Assembly: GCA_948288625.1 (NCBI GenBank)
Contig: CAOHYA010000001.1
Coordinates: 310,001 to 374,000 of the forward strand
Direction: 5' to 3'
Source of the DNA: an uncultured Candidatus Saccharibacteria bacterium
GTDB lineage: Bacteria; Patescibacteriota; Saccharimonadia; Saccharimonadales; Saccharimonadaceae
DNA length: 64,000 bases
The position numbers and the translations under genes were made by a program. Shown here piece after piece: positions 1 through 9,008 of the stretch; positions within the stretch are counted from its first letter, which is position 1; every line of letters begins with the position of its first letter. The notes beneath the pieces were generated by a model. The model worked only from the letters and a program-made list of their open reading frames with translations. It ran no database searches and was not told the origin of the DNA.

Positions 1-2
1 AC

Positions 3-1454
3 GTAAAAAATAACTTCGAAGAAAACGATGGCAAAAATGTCGTCGTAGCCGGCCGCATTACGGCTATTCGCAAGTTCGGTAAGATAGCATTTATTGTAGT
101 AAAAGATATTTCTGGCGAAATCCAGCTGTACTTGAACGCCGAAAACATTGCCACCGAACTTCATATCGGTGACGAACCGTCGACTCAAGACAACGGGTTT
201 AACCCAGGCCTGCTTGGCATTGAAGATTTGCCACTTCTCGATACCGGTGACTTCGTCGAAGCCGGTGGATTGGTCGGCAAAAGCCAAACAGGTGAAATTT
301 CTATTTTCGTCAACGAACTCCGTATTCTTTCGAAGGCATTGCGGCCTATGCCAAGTAAGCAAGAAGGCTTCACGAACAAAGAAGAGCGTATGCGTCGCCG
401 CTACGTTGATATGAACGTCAACGAAGACGTACGTGAACGTTTCATACGTCGTTCAAAGTTTTGGCAAGCGACTCGTGATTACTTGAATGGCAACGGCTTC
501 ATTGAAGTAAATGTTCCAGTGCTCGAGCACACCACCGGTGGTGCCGACGCTAATCCGTTCGTCACGCATATGGATGCGCTTGACCAAAATTTTTATCTCC
601 GTATTAGTCACGAACTGCCACTTAAGCGCCTCATTGGTGCCGGTTTCGAAAAAGTATACGACATCGGGCCTCGTTTCCGTAACGAAAACTATTCCGACGA
701 ACACCTCCCGGAGCATGTCGCTATGGAATGGTACTGGGCGTATGCCAACTGGCAGGACGGCATGAAATTCATGGAAAATATGTACAAAGAAGTGCTTCAA
801 AAGACATTTGGAACATTGCAATTCAAACTTGGCAACTTCAACGTCGATATGGCAGGCGAATGGGAAGTGTGGGACTATTCAACTATTATTAGGGAACGCT
901 ACGGCATCGATGTATTCGAATCTTCGTTGGATGATGTAAAGAAAGCGCTTTCCGACAACCAACTGGAAGTGGAACAGACTGAAAACCGTGCCCGTGGCAT
1001 CGATAAGTTATGGAAGAACATCCGTAAAGACGTAGCCGGCCCTGTCTGGCTGGTGAATACCCCTACGTTTATTTCGCCGCTTTCGAAAACTAACCCCGAC
1101 AACAAAAATATCGTCGAACGCTTCCAGCCGGTCATCGCCGGTTCCGAACTTGGAAACGGCTTCTCAGAGCTTAACGATCCGATCGATCAATTGAACCGTT
1201 TCGTGGAACAACAAAATATGCGCGATGCCGGCGACGACGAAGCCATGATGCTTGATATCGATTACGTGGAAATGTTGGAATACGGTATGCCGCCAGCTTG
1301 TGGCTGGGGCTTCAGCGAACGCGTTTTCTGGATCTTCGAAGGCGTTACCGCCAGGGAAGGGGTGCCATTCCCGCAACTTCGCCAAGAGTATGACGAAGTC
1401 ACGAAAGCATTGTACCCTCAAGTGAAGTTCGAAGAAAAAGTCACCGAAGAATAA
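3..1454 (+). CDS. lysS: Lysyl-tRNA synthetase, class II (5' end outside window)
   Basis: Charges tRNA-Lys with lysine in the cytoplasm. The reading frame is open from base 3, so the gene begins upstream of the window; 483 residues are visible and the intact enzyme is usually about 490-505. The first visible residues form the anticodon-binding OB fold (VVAGRITAIRKFGKIAFIVV, then QLYL). The class II core follows: motif 2 is at FRNENYSDEHLPE, followed by MEWYWAYANW, and motif 3 is at GWGFSER near the C-terminus. The TTG at 132 is an internal Leu codon, not the start. A hairpin follows the stop. The motif 3 neighbourhood (GMPPACGWGFSER) is more divergent than in model bacteria, but the family assignment is secure. 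Confidence 0.93.
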   Translation, partial: VKNNFEENDGKNVVVAGRITAIRKFGKIAFIVVKDISGEIQLYLNAENIATELHIGDEPSTQDNGFNPGLLGIEDLPLLDTGDFVEAGGLVGKSQTGEISIFVNELRILSKALRPMPSKQEGFTNKEERMRRRYVDMNVNEDVRERFIRRSKFWQATRDYLNGNGFIEVNVPVLEHTTGGADANPFVTHMDALDQNFYLRISHELPLKRLIGAGFEKVYDIGPRFRNENYSDEHLPEHVAMEWYWAYANWQDGMKFMENMYKEVLQKTFGTLQFKLGNFNVDMAGEWEVWDYSTIIRERYGIDVFESSLDDVKKALSDNQLEVEQTENRARGIDKLWKNIRKDVAGPVWLVNTPTFISPLSKTNPDNKNIVERFQPVIAGSELGNGFSELNDPIDQLNRFVEQQNMRDAGDDEAMMLDIDYVEMLEYGMPPACGWGFSERVFWIFEGVTAREGVPFPQLRQEYDEVTKALYPQVKFEEKVTEE

Positions 1455-1483
1455 TAAGCAATAATATATTGTTTAAATGAAAA

Positions 1484-1518
1484 GGGGCGCCTTCTCTGTA
1501 TAAGAGGGGCGCCCCGTT
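1484..1518. terminator. Bidirectional intrinsic terminator between lysS and the small minus-strand gene
   Basis: Eight-base arms GGGGCGCC (1484-1491) and GGCGCCCC (1508-1515). On the minus strand the stem is followed by TTTTCATTT, a good U-tract; on the plus strand the tail is weaker. It lies between convergent stops. Confidence 0.75.
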
Positions 1519-1531
1519 CGTTATGCAACTA

Positions 1532-1792
1532 CTAAGGCTTGCTCTGTCGAGCCTTACTGGCTTCGTGTGACTCGAGCCTCAGATTCTTCCAGTTCAGAAA
1601 AACCTCCTTCCCGATACCGGCTGCCTTCTTGTACTGATACAAGAGTGACTTCTGGGCGTTTGCCCGGCCTCGCTGAGCTTTCTTCAGCGTTTCCACGACG
1701 ACATTGATGGTAGCATCCGGTTGACCAGGGTAGGAGAACACGAAAAGGCGTCTGGGTTGTCTGTCAGTGTTCTTCGTTACCAAGCGACACAT
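1532..1792 (-). CDS. Small basic orphan protein, 86 aa
   Basis: Function not recognised. The protein is rich in Lys and Arg with no membrane segment or signal peptide. Codon choice is C/G-ending, unlike adjacent lysS and padR. It is a single-gene unit: an extended -10 (TGGTATAAT) lies on the minus strand at 1831-1836, a leader of about 30 nt follows, and a terminator hairpin lies just past the stop. The Shine-Dalgarno is poor: TAAGG is almost touching the ATG, so a GTG inside the frame (the V of FVFSYPG) could be the real start. A nucleic-acid-binding role would fit the charge but is only a guess. The reading frame is supported by composition and by its flanking signals rather than by homology. 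Confidence 0.5.
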   Translation of the reverse strand: MCRLVTKNTDRQPRRLFVFSYPGQPDATINVVVETLKKAQRGRANAQKSLLYQYKKAAGIGKEVFLNWKNLRLESHEASKARQSKP

Positions 1793-1830
1793 CCTTAGGT
1801 GGGGGAGAGCAGCGGTTGCTGAACGTATAT

Positions 1831-1836
1831 ATTATA
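1831..1836 (-). promoter_or_regulatory. Extended -10 of the 86-aa orphan gene
   Basis: The minus strand reads TGGTATAAT; ATTATA is at 1831-1836 on the plus strand. No convincing -35 is seen. The predicted start of transcription is near 1824. Confidence 0.5.
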
Positions 1837-1902
1837 CCATCAAATCAATATAATCGCATATATTTATAGAGGTAAACAATTTATATTTGACTTTATATAG
1901 TA

Positions 1903-1917
1903 CTATGTATAACATAG
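1903..1917. promoter_or_regulatory. Candidate PadR operator overlapping the -10 box
   Basis: Perfect 15-bp palindrome CTATGT-ATA-ACATAG, 4 bp before the padR ATG and overlying the -10 (TATAAC 1908-1913). ATGT/ACAT half sites are typical of PadR-family operators. The upstream TTGACT (1888-1893) would be the -35 at a slightly short spacing. Autorepression of the padR-pspC genes is the simple reading. Confidence 0.6.
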
Positions 1918-1921
1918 AACT

Positions 1922-2266
1922 ATGACACAACAAGATATGAATAGCGAAATGTATGCCGAGCAATTGGCAACGCAACTGCGCAAAGGGTTCCTGGCGTACT
2001 GTGTGCTGAAAATTTGTTCGCACAAACCAAAGTACACCAGCGATATCATCAATCAGCTGCGCGACGCTGAACTGGTGGTAGTGGAGGGAACGATTTATCC
2101 TTTGCTGAGCCGTTTGCAAAAAGATGGTTTGCTCTCACATGAATGGCAGGAAAGTGAACAAGGACCACCCCGCAAGTACTACACATCAACATCTTTCGGC
2201 GACGAAGTGGTTGAGCGGGTAGGAAAAAAGATTGCCGATTTAAACGCCACACTAAAGAAATTATAA
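1922..2266 (+). CDS. PadR family transcriptional regulator
   Basis: A 114-residue one-domain winged-helix regulator. The PadR signature is clear: residues 20-45 form the first helices (GFLAYCVLKICSHKPKYTSDI), then the recognition helix and wing region TIYPLLSRLQKDGL followed by PPRKYY. It is the usual length for the short PadR-s2 subclass, which represses its own operon and relieves repression on envelope or toxic-compound stress. No Shine-Dalgarno is present, and the -10 box ends 8 bp before the ATG, so the mRNA is probably leaderless. The palindrome at 1903-1917 is a likely autoregulatory site. The next gene, a PspC protein, starts 9 nt after the stop and is the classical partner of such regulators. 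Confidence 0.9.
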   Translation: MTQQDMNSEMYAEQLATQLRKGFLAYCVLKICSHKPKYTSDIINQLRDAELVVVEGTIYPLLSRLQKDGLLSHEWQESEQGPPRKYYTSTSFGDEVVERVGKKIADLNATLKKL

Positions 2267-2275
2267 GGAGACCGT

Positions 2276-3922
2276 ATGAACGAAATTACCCGTATTCATA
2301 TCGCCAAAATAGCGTACGACATAGAAGTAACCGCTAAGAAGCAGTTAGAAAAATATATCAAAAGCCTTGAAACGTATACTCAAGACGGCGAAGTGCTGGC
2401 TGATATCGAAATTCGTATCACGGAATTACTGGCGGAGCGCAATGTCGTCGCTGATGGGGTCATTGGCACCGAAGATGTTGCGGCGATTCGAAAGCAGCTC
2501 GGCGAACCGTATGAATTTGCCGACGAAGACGGCGACATCGCCGTCGGCGCCATGAATGGTGAAAATGAAAAACACCGCCTGTTTCGTAGCCTTGACGACG
2601 CCGTACTTGGTGGAGTGCTGAGTGGTATCGCCGGCTATTTCAAGGTAAATCCGTTATGGACCCGCCTCGTGTTTTTACTTATCGCTTTCATATCATTCGG
2701 TTTGGCATTGCCGCTATATATTGTTCTTTGGATTATTGTGCCGCCAGCTCGAACCGCCGCTGAAAAGTTGCAACTTGCCGGCAAGCCCGTGACGGTGGAA
2801 TCTATTCGAGAACTAAATGCACTAGCCGAGCTCTCTAAGTCACGCTCGATCGCGCCGGTACTCAAAAAGGTGTTGAGGGTCGCCTTGGGAGTCACCAGTA
2901 TTCTCGCGGCGGCAATAACCCTCGTCGCGACGATTTGCGGAGCTGCTCTTATCATCGGTAATAATGAAATGAACACTATCGGTCATGGCTTCTTCGGTGA
3001 TTCGACGGAAGGAGCGTGGCTTGCCTGGGTAGTATTTTGGATCATCGCGGCGGGCGGAGTACTGCTCGCGGCACTATTCTTCCTTATCGCTTATGCCTTC
3101 TTGGCTAAAAAACTCACCAAAACGATGATCATCAGCGGAATCGTTATCATTGCTCTTGGCATAGCTGCGGCCGTGGCATCAGTCAGCATCATCGGTACCC
3201 AGCAATGGCGGGTTTCGACGGAAGCACAATCATCCGTCCAAACGACCAAGCTTAATCTGCCGAAAGAGTTTGCGAACGTCACATCAGTAGTATTTGAAAA
3301 CCCAAAACTTCCGGAAAATGCCGCCTATTTTGCCTCGACGAGCTCGATCCAATATATCGTTGACGAAGGAGCGCCACGGTACGAGTTAACGGCCTTGCCG
3401 AAGGCCAAGGCTTCAATAAAAATTGACGGTACCGTCGCCCGTATTTCTATGGATATTCCCAAAGACTACCGTAACGGCTATGTACAACCAAGCTTGATCG
3501 TGTATGGCCCTGCGCTGACACAACTAGAAACCAACGGTGTGAGCGTCAATTATTCCAATGTCTTACCGCAACCTACATTAAAAATGGTGCTAGCCAAAAA
3601 TTATGGTGAGTTCAATGCCAATGGCACGTTCGATTCGATTGAAATCGAAGGTAAAGGTTCGGTAGATGTAAGTTCGAGCGCCATTCAGTCATTGACGGTG
3701 CGTGCTCAGCAAGACTTGAGCGTGTTAGCTGGAACAGTGCGGGAACTCACGGTCACTCAACCTGACGTGTGCGCCAGCTCGACATATAGTAATGATACGA
3801 GCGTCACCGTATCGGGGGTAACTTCGAATACCATGACATATAATGGCAAACAAGTTCCGGCCGAATCATATCGATCAAGTTGTGCTTCGGTCACGGTCGG
3901 AGGCCGTGAGTACGACAACTAA
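2276..3922 (+). CDS. PspC domain membrane protein
   Basis: A 548-residue envelope protein cotranscribed with padR and preceded by a good Shine-Dalgarno (AAGGAG, 5 nt spacing). Residues 1-90 form the N-terminal helical region seen in PspC-fusion proteins. The PspC domain spans about 100-160 (RLFRSLDDAVLGGVLSGIAG, then a hydrophobic pair of segments ending LYIVLWIIVPPAR). Three further membrane segments lie at about 200-310, and the remaining 230 residues look like an extracytoplasmic beta-rich domain with putative-adhesin character (repeated T/V/S strands). PspC proteins sense or resist membrane stress. Regulation by the PadR protein encoded just upstream is inferred from operon structure. Confidence 0.85.
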   Translation: MNEITRIHIAKIAYDIEVTAKKQLEKYIKSLETYTQDGEVLADIEIRITELLAERNVVADGVIGTEDVAAIRKQLGEPYEFADEDGDIAVGAMNGENEKHRLFRSLDDAVLGGVLSGIAGYFKVNPLWTRLVFLLIAFISFGLALPLYIVLWIIVPPARTAAEKLQLAGKPVTVESIRELNALAELSKSRSIAPVLKKVLRVALGVTSILAAAITLVATICGAALIIGNNEMNTIGHGFFGDSTEGAWLAWVVFWIIAAGGVLLAALFFLIAYAFLAKKLTKTMIISGIVIIALGIAAAVASVSIIGTQQWRVSTEAQSSVQTTKLNLPKEFANVTSVVFENPKLPENAAYFASTSSIQYIVDEGAPRYELTALPKAKASIKIDGTVARISMDIPKDYRNGYVQPSLIVYGPALTQLETNGVSVNYSNVLPQPTLKMVLAKNYGEFNANGTFDSIEIEGKGSVDVSSSAIQSLTVRAQQDLSVLAGTVRELTVTQPDVCASSTYSNDTSVTVSGVTSNTMTYNGKQVPAESYRSSCASVTVGGREYDN

Positions 3923-3939
3923 TACTGTATGATAAGAGA

Positions 3940-5697
3940 ATGAAAATACTCGCTTTCATCGGCCTTCTCATACTTAGTGTCATGACGCATCCCGTGCAAG
4001 CTATGGCTGCGCGGGATGTGAATAATTTCCGTATATCGTCGTATGACATATCGTACGTGTTGTCGAAAGACGACCAGCAGCGTTCGGTGTTGGAAACGAC
4101 CGAGATGATTACGGCCGAGTTTCCGTTATACGATCAAAACCATGGCCTCGAACGGTCATTGCCGGCATCGTATGATGGCCATCCGATAAAACTGAAGGTT
4201 ACTTCGATTACCGACGAAAAGGGCGAATCGATTCCGTATACGGTAAACAATTCGAATGGCATGAAAGTGCTGCGCATTGGCGACGGCGGTGAGTACGTGC
4301 GCGGGAAGCATACCTACAGAATTGCCTACGCCCAGCACGATGTGACACGGTTCTTTGACGATAATAACCGAGACGAGTGGTACTGGGACACGAACGGTAC
4401 GGCCTGGCAGGTACCGATTGAGGCATTGACTGTTACAGCTCGTTTCGAAAAAGGAACGGTAAGTAGTCGAGTGGGTGAACCGTCATGTTACCAAGGTGTG
4501 GCCGGCTCGACCAACCTTTGTATGCTTATGGGAAATAACGAGACGGGCTATACGGTCAAAGCAGCCAATCTAAAGCCGGGTGAAAACATAACGATGGCCT
4601 ACGGGTTCAACAAGGGAACATTCGCATCGTATGAACCATCGACAGCGGATATTTTCATGTCAGTATGGAAAATAAGTCTATTGGTTACTTCGTTTCTGGG
4701 GCTTGTGGCAGTCGTCATCTTATCGATCATTTTTAGTCGTCGACAAAACCGCAGCAAAGAATTACATACCATCGTTACGGAATATATTCCACCAAAAGGG
4801 GTGAGCGTATTGGCGGCATCGCAAGTGGTCAATGTGCTTTCATCGGCGTTTAGCGCGCAGTTGATCGATTTTGCGGTTCGTCATTATATCGAAATCATAG
4901 AAACGAAGGCGAAATCCGTCTGGAAGGCAGCCGAGTACGATATCAAAATTATTACCGACCCATCGAGTTTGCTTGAAGAGGAAAAAGAAATTCTTATCGA
5001 TATGTTCGGGGTCTTACCGAAGGTAGGTGACCGTTTGAGATTATCGACGCTTCAAAATGATATGAAATATTTTTCTCGTACGAAAGATAATGATAAGAAA
5101 TTACGCCACCTCGTAGAGGGCGCGTATGCACTTCGGGAAAAGGTACCTGCGGTATCGAAATTCTTCTATAAATGGTCGATCGGGTTACTTATATTCGGTA
5201 TCGTGACACTTTCGCCGGTACTTCTTGTCATCGCGGGTGTCGCGGCTATCCAAGGGTTCGTCGTTCGACCATTAACCGATAAAGGCCTGGAGCTTCGACG
5301 CTATGTACTCGGGCTGGACAAATATATCAAAGCTGCTGAAGCAGAGCGCTTAAAGCTCCTGCAGGGGCCTGACACCGCTCAAAAGATAGGTGAAGCGGTC
5401 GATATTTCGAATCCGGGCCAGCTCGTGAAGTTATATGAACGGGCGTTGCCGTATGCGATTCTGTTTGGCCGCGAGAAAGACTGGGCGAAACGGCTAGGTG
5501 AATTTTACGAAACTGCCGATACGCGACCCGATTGGTACTCAGGCAACGCCGCGTTTAGCGCAGTCGTCTTCAGTTCATCATTAGCGAACTTTTCGACGAC
5601 CGCCGCATATTCAGGTGGTTCAAGCTCGACCAGCGGATCGACAGGAGGCGGCGCTTCTGGCGGAGGCGGTGGTGGCGGTGGTGGAGGCGGCTGGTAA
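3940..5697 (+). CDS. DUF2207 domain membrane protein with glycine tail
   Basis: A 585-residue predicted exported membrane protein of unknown biochemical role. Residues 1-23 form a signal peptide (MKILAFIGLLILSVMTHPVQA). The DUF2207 domain (about 30-215) starts ISSYDISYVLSKDDQQRSVLE. Membrane segments lie near 240-262 and in a pair at about 405-445, separated by a soluble domain. The protein ends in a glycine run followed by Trp, typical of the family. A TATGAT -10 box is 6 nt before the ATG with no Shine-Dalgarno, so this gene probably has its own leaderless transcript in addition to readthrough from pspC. Association with PspC and an ABC exporter suggests envelope maintenance. Confidence 0.85.
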   Translation: MKILAFIGLLILSVMTHPVQAMAARDVNNFRISSYDISYVLSKDDQQRSVLETTEMITAEFPLYDQNHGLERSLPASYDGHPIKLKVTSITDEKGESIPYTVNNSNGMKVLRIGDGGEYVRGKHTYRIAYAQHDVTRFFDDNNRDEWYWDTNGTAWQVPIEALTVTARFEKGTVSSRVGEPSCYQGVAGSTNLCMLMGNNETGYTVKAANLKPGENITMAYGFNKGTFASYEPSTADIFMSVWKISLLVTSFLGLVAVVILSIIFSRRQNRSKELHTIVTEYIPPKGVSVLAASQVVNVLSSAFSAQLIDFAVRHYIEIIETKAKSVWKAAEYDIKIITDPSSLLEEEKEILIDMFGVLPKVGDRLRLSTLQNDMKYFSRTKDNDKKLRHLVEGAYALREKVPAVSKFFYKWSIGLLIFGIVTLSPVLLVIAGVAAIQGFVVRPLTDKGLELRRYVLGLDKYIKAAEAERLKLLQGPDTAQKIGEAVDISNPGQLVKLYERALPYAILFGREKDWAKRLGEFYETADTRPDWYSGNAAFSAVVFSSSLANFSTTAAYSGGSSSTSGSTGGGASGGGGGGGGGGGW

Positions 5698-5755
5698 TTC
5701 GCGTCGCTTCAAACAGTAGTGACCGTGCTACAATAAGGTAAGTAAAAAGGGGGAT

Positions 5756-6478
5756 ATGGTGATTGAAGTTTCGAGTCTGACAAAGACCTATGGTAAAAGG
5801 AACAGTGCCTTCAAGGCGCTTGATGATGTTAGTTTTACGATTCCGGATGGTGCCAGCGTGGCTATCGTCGGGAAGTCGGGAAGCGGTAAATCGACCCTTA
5901 TGCACGCCATGAGCGGGCTTGACCGGCCTGAATCTGGCCAGGTAGTTATCGACGGTATCGACATTTTGAAATTGAAAAATAAGGCCGTCGACCGTTTCCG
6001 GAGCGAAAAGATCGGGTTCATTTTCCAAGCGTTCTTCGTGCAAGCCAACGAAACGGCTTTCGATAACGTCGCCCTTCCACTTGAAATATCAAACGTTAAT
6101 GCGCGAACTCGTAAACAGCGGGTCGAAGAGGCTCTGCGGACCGTTGGTCTTGATGACAAGATCAAACAAAAAGCGCGCAACCTGTCTGGTGGTCAAAAGC
6201 AACGTTTGGCGATCGCCCGGGCGATTGTGAACAACCCGAGTATCATCTTTGCCGACGAACCAACCGGTAACCTCGACTCAACGACCGGTGAAGTGATCGA
6301 AGAATTGTTGTTCGGCTTGAATAAGACCGGTGGAAGCACCCTTATCATCGTTACACACGACGCCGATTTGGCTGAAAAATGTGATATTCAAATTTATATT
6401 AAAGATGGCAAAATCGACCACATCGACACTAAGCAAGCTACAGTCGCGACGCCTGAATTGAACGGAGTACAACTATGA
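5756..6478 (+). CDS. ABC transporter ATP-binding protein, MacB/LolD type
   Basis: ATPase subunit (240 aa) of a type VII ABC system. Walker A is GKSGSGKST (about residue 39), the Q-loop lies in FIFQAFFVQANETAFDNV, the signature is LSGGQKQRLAIARA, Walker B is IIFADEPTGNLDS, and the switch His is in IIVTHD. These are the sequences of the MacB/LolD subfamily, which drives mechanotransmission rather than membrane transport as such. The start is ATG 5756 with AAGGGGG upstream. The permease gene overlaps the stop by 4 nt (ATGA), so translation is coupled. The substrate is not evident. Confidence 0.92.
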   Translation: MVIEVSSLTKTYGKRNSAFKALDDVSFTIPDGASVAIVGKSGSGKSTLMHAMSGLDRPESGQVVIDGIDILKLKNKAVDRFRSEKIGFIFQAFFVQANETAFDNVALPLEISNVNARTRKQRVEEALRTVGLDDKIKQKARNLSGGQKQRLAIARAIVNNPSIIFADEPTGNLDSTTGEVIEELLFGLNKTGGSTLIIVTHDADLAEKCDIQIYIKDGKIDHIDTKQATVATPELNGVQL

Positions 6479-7851
6479 AAACGACTGATATCGCCCGCCG
6501 AGCAGCCCGTGGCCTCCGAAACGCCAAAGCGCGAACGATCTTAACGAGCCTGGCCATTGCCGTCGGTGCGTTTACGATTACTATTTCGTTGGCAGCCGGA
6601 GAAGGCGCTCGTCAATACGCCGACAAATTGATTGGCTCGAACGTTAACCCGCGCGCCTTGTTCATCGTTAAAGACAAAACAATTTTTGAAGGTGGTGGTC
6701 AGCAGGCTGGCTTGCAAGTCTATGACCCGGACGTGGGCATGACCAACGCCGGTTTGACTATCAAACAAATTACCCAAGCCGACATCGACGCGTTGAAAGA
6801 ACGTGACGACATCGAGAACGTCACCCCGACGTACACGCCGACCGTTCGGTTCATGCAGTTCGCTGATAATGAAACGAAGTTCTCAGGCCAAGTAACCGCC
6901 TACGACCCGAGCATCATATCCGAATCTGCGTTCGGAAGCTTGCCGGAAAAGGGCAAGGACGTCGCGGATAACAACATCATCGTTCCAGAAGCGTTTACTT
7001 CACCGTTGATCGATAAGAAAATCATCAAGAACGCTGAAGACTTGGTGGGAAAGACGGTAGTGATGACTGTCGCCGGCCCGCAGTCATCCGCTTCGGCCGA
7101 TGAAATCGCTCAGGCCTTCGCAACCGGCGGGCAAGCGGCCGTCAGCGCGCTTGCGACTCCAGAAACGAAAGAATTTACCTTCACCGTTTCCTCGGTCACT
7201 AAAAAACCAGCGACAGCTATTGCCAGCGCCAGTTCCATTCAAATTTCTGGCAATATCGCTCGAGAAATAAGTGAATACACCACGCAGAGTACGGAAAGCT
7301 ACCAGAAATACGTCGGTGCGACCGCCTTGGCCAAAGACGGTTCCGACCCGGTAAAAATAAAAGAAGCGCTTCTAAAAGATGAATTCTACGCTCAAACAGC
7401 CGAAGACTTGCAAGGCGTGGTCTTCGCCGTCGTCAATACATTGCAGGGCATCGTGCTTGGCTTCGGTATCGTGGCGCTTATCGCCAGTATCTTCGGAATC
7501 ATTAACACTCAGTACATTTCAGTACTTGAACGTACCCGCGAAATCGGCTTGATGAAAGCACTTGGTATGCGCGGCCGGAGCGTCAGCCGATTGTTCCAAT
7601 TCGAGGCCGCCTGGATTGGCTTCCTCGGAGGTATCATCGGTACGATCATCGCCGTGGCGGTTGGTCTTGCCATCAATCCATGGCTCACCGAGGCGCTTGG
7701 TATTGGAGAAGGCAATTACATCCTTATCTTCCAACCTATTCCGATCATCGTCATGATCGTAGCCCTCATGCTGATCGCCATGTTGGCAGGGTGGTTCCCG
7801 GCACGCAAAGCGGCTAGGCTTGACCCGATCGAGGCTTTGAGGACAGAATAG
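6475..7851 (+). CDS. MacB-type ABC transporter permease
   Basis: Partner of the ATPase just upstream (458 aa). It has the MacB/FtsX plan: one membrane helix near residues 20-42, a large periplasm-type domain (about 45-305, MacB_PCD) and three C-terminal helices in the FtsX domain (about 310-450), ending KAARLDPIEALRTE, the hallmark tail of these permeases. With no outer membrane or MacA adaptor encoded nearby, it could export a peptide or transmit force to an extracytoplasmic partner. Translation is coupled through the 4-nt overlap with the ATPase. Confidence 0.9.
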   Translation: MKTTDIARRAARGLRNAKARTILTSLAIAVGAFTITISLAAGEGARQYADKLIGSNVNPRALFIVKDKTIFEGGGQQAGLQVYDPDVGMTNAGLTIKQITQADIDALKERDDIENVTPTYTPTVRFMQFADNETKFSGQVTAYDPSIISESAFGSLPEKGKDVADNNIIVPEAFTSPLIDKKIIKNAEDLVGKTVVMTVAGPQSSASADEIAQAFATGGQAAVSALATPETKEFTFTVSSVTKKPATAIASASSIQISGNIAREISEYTTQSTESYQKYVGATALAKDGSDPVKIKEALLKDEFYAQTAEDLQGVVFAVVNTLQGIVLGFGIVALIASIFGIINTQYISVLERTREIGLMKALGMRGRSVSRLFQFEAAWIGFLGGIIGTIIAVAVGLAINPWLTEALGIGEGNYILIFQPIPIIVMIVALMLIAMLAGWFPARKAARLDPIEALRTE

Positions 7852-7892
7852 GGAACATGCTAGAAGAACTCTAGTTTTGAAGGAGTTGTCGT

Positions 7893-8915
7893 ATGGAATC
7901 ATTTGAAACGATTGAAGCAAGTAGGGCAGTGCCCGACCCGGAGCGTTACAAAAAAATTGACGAAAAAAACCGAACGTCATTTCTGATGGTGGAAGGAAGC
8001 CCTCTTCGGGTCGTTCAATCGCTATATAGCGTCGGTGTTTCGCGCGAGGTATTGTCGGAAGAAATTGCCAAAACGAACGATGACGAGAAGGCGGAGGAGC
8101 TGAAAGATAAACGCCAGCTTATAAACGGCAATATGAGCCCCTTGAACAAATATGGTCCAAGTGAACTTACTCCCGAACAACGAATAGAAGATGCGAAAAA
8201 CAACGTACATGAGTTTTTAGACAAACAAAATATAGATATCGCCGATGTACGATTGTTGTTGCCGGAAAGAGATTACGACACTCCGCTCACCGTCATTAAC
8301 TTGGACGAAACGCCACTGGTTCAAGACGATACTGATTTGCTTCGCCCGGATAAGCGTGCTGATATGCTCTATACCTATGATCCGACTATCATCATGGCAG
8401 CACGGCCGGCAGATTGCCCGATCGCTTATGTTACGGCCGAAACTCCGAAGGGTGAAGTGACGGTGTTGATACACCTGGCGACTCTGGGCGTAGCGCATGG
8501 ATACGTACCTCAAGCTAAACAAATACTCGATAATCTGGATGTTGAATGGAGTAGCGTAAGAGTGCAGCTCACTCCAGGAGGCCATGCGGAAACGTACAAG
8601 TATGAAAATTTTCCAGATTACAACCCGGCTGAAAAATTCCCCGAAACAAGCACGTTGTACGTGAACATCGAAGAAACAAAGACGGATAAGGGCGAGAGAG
8701 CGTGGAATTTTGACGTCGATGTCGCCGCTGAGGCGTATAAGCAAATCGTAGAGAAGTGGAACATCGACGAATACCAGGTTTATTTGGATACGACCGACAC
8801 GACTTCACCTGAAAGCGGTTATTCTTCTAACAGTAGGGCCTTCAAGGGCTATGAAGTGGATGGTGATAATACCCGTGATCTTGTACTGGCGGCACGTCGG
8901 CGCTTGGCGAATTAG
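7893..8915 (+). CDS. Divergent PgeF/laccase-domain-like protein
   Basis: A 340-residue protein not matched outright to a family. A strong Shine-Dalgarno (AAGGAG, 7 nt) sets the start at 7893. Residues 165-205 contain PADCPIAYVT...VTVLIHLATLGVAHG, resembling the ADC...H signature of the PgeF/YfiH (Cu-oxidase_4) fold. The C-terminus (SGYSSNSRA, then NTRDLVLAARRR) resembles the family's closing YSxRR/GR strand. A clear member of that family lies 2 kb away (10928-11587). The N-terminal 130 residues are charged and unlike PgeF. PgeF enzymes remove mis-incorporated L-Ser from UDP-MurNAc precursors; whether that applies here is open because the upstream His motif (QVH) is missing. Confidence 0.45.
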   Translation: MESFETIEASRAVPDPERYKKIDEKNRTSFLMVEGSPLRVVQSLYSVGVSREVLSEEIAKTNDDEKAEELKDKRQLINGNMSPLNKYGPSELTPEQRIEDAKNNVHEFLDKQNIDIADVRLLLPERDYDTPLTVINLDETPLVQDDTDLLRPDKRADMLYTYDPTIIMAARPADCPIAYVTAETPKGEVTVLIHLATLGVAHGYVPQAKQILDNLDVEWSSVRVQLTPGGHAETYKYENFPDYNPAEKFPETSTLYVNIEETKTDKGERAWNFDVDVAAEAYKQIVEKWNIDEYQVYLDTTDTTSPESGYSSNSRAFKGYEVDGDNTRDLVLAARRRLAN

Positions 8916-8937
8916 AGCCGAAAGATTATTGCAAATT

Positions 8938-8974
8938 GAAAGCCCGCCTCCTCGAAACCGAGAGGCGGGCTTTC
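8938..8974. terminator. Bidirectional intrinsic terminator
   Basis: A 13-bp perfect stem, GAAAGCCCGCCTC (8938-8950) with GAGGCGGGCTTTC (8962-8974), 11-nt loop. It lies between the convergent genes ending at 8915 (+) and 9009 (-). Confidence 0.85.
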
Positions 8975-9008
8975 GGTTGAGGGTGGCGGGCGGTGAGCGC
9001 TCGGAGCC

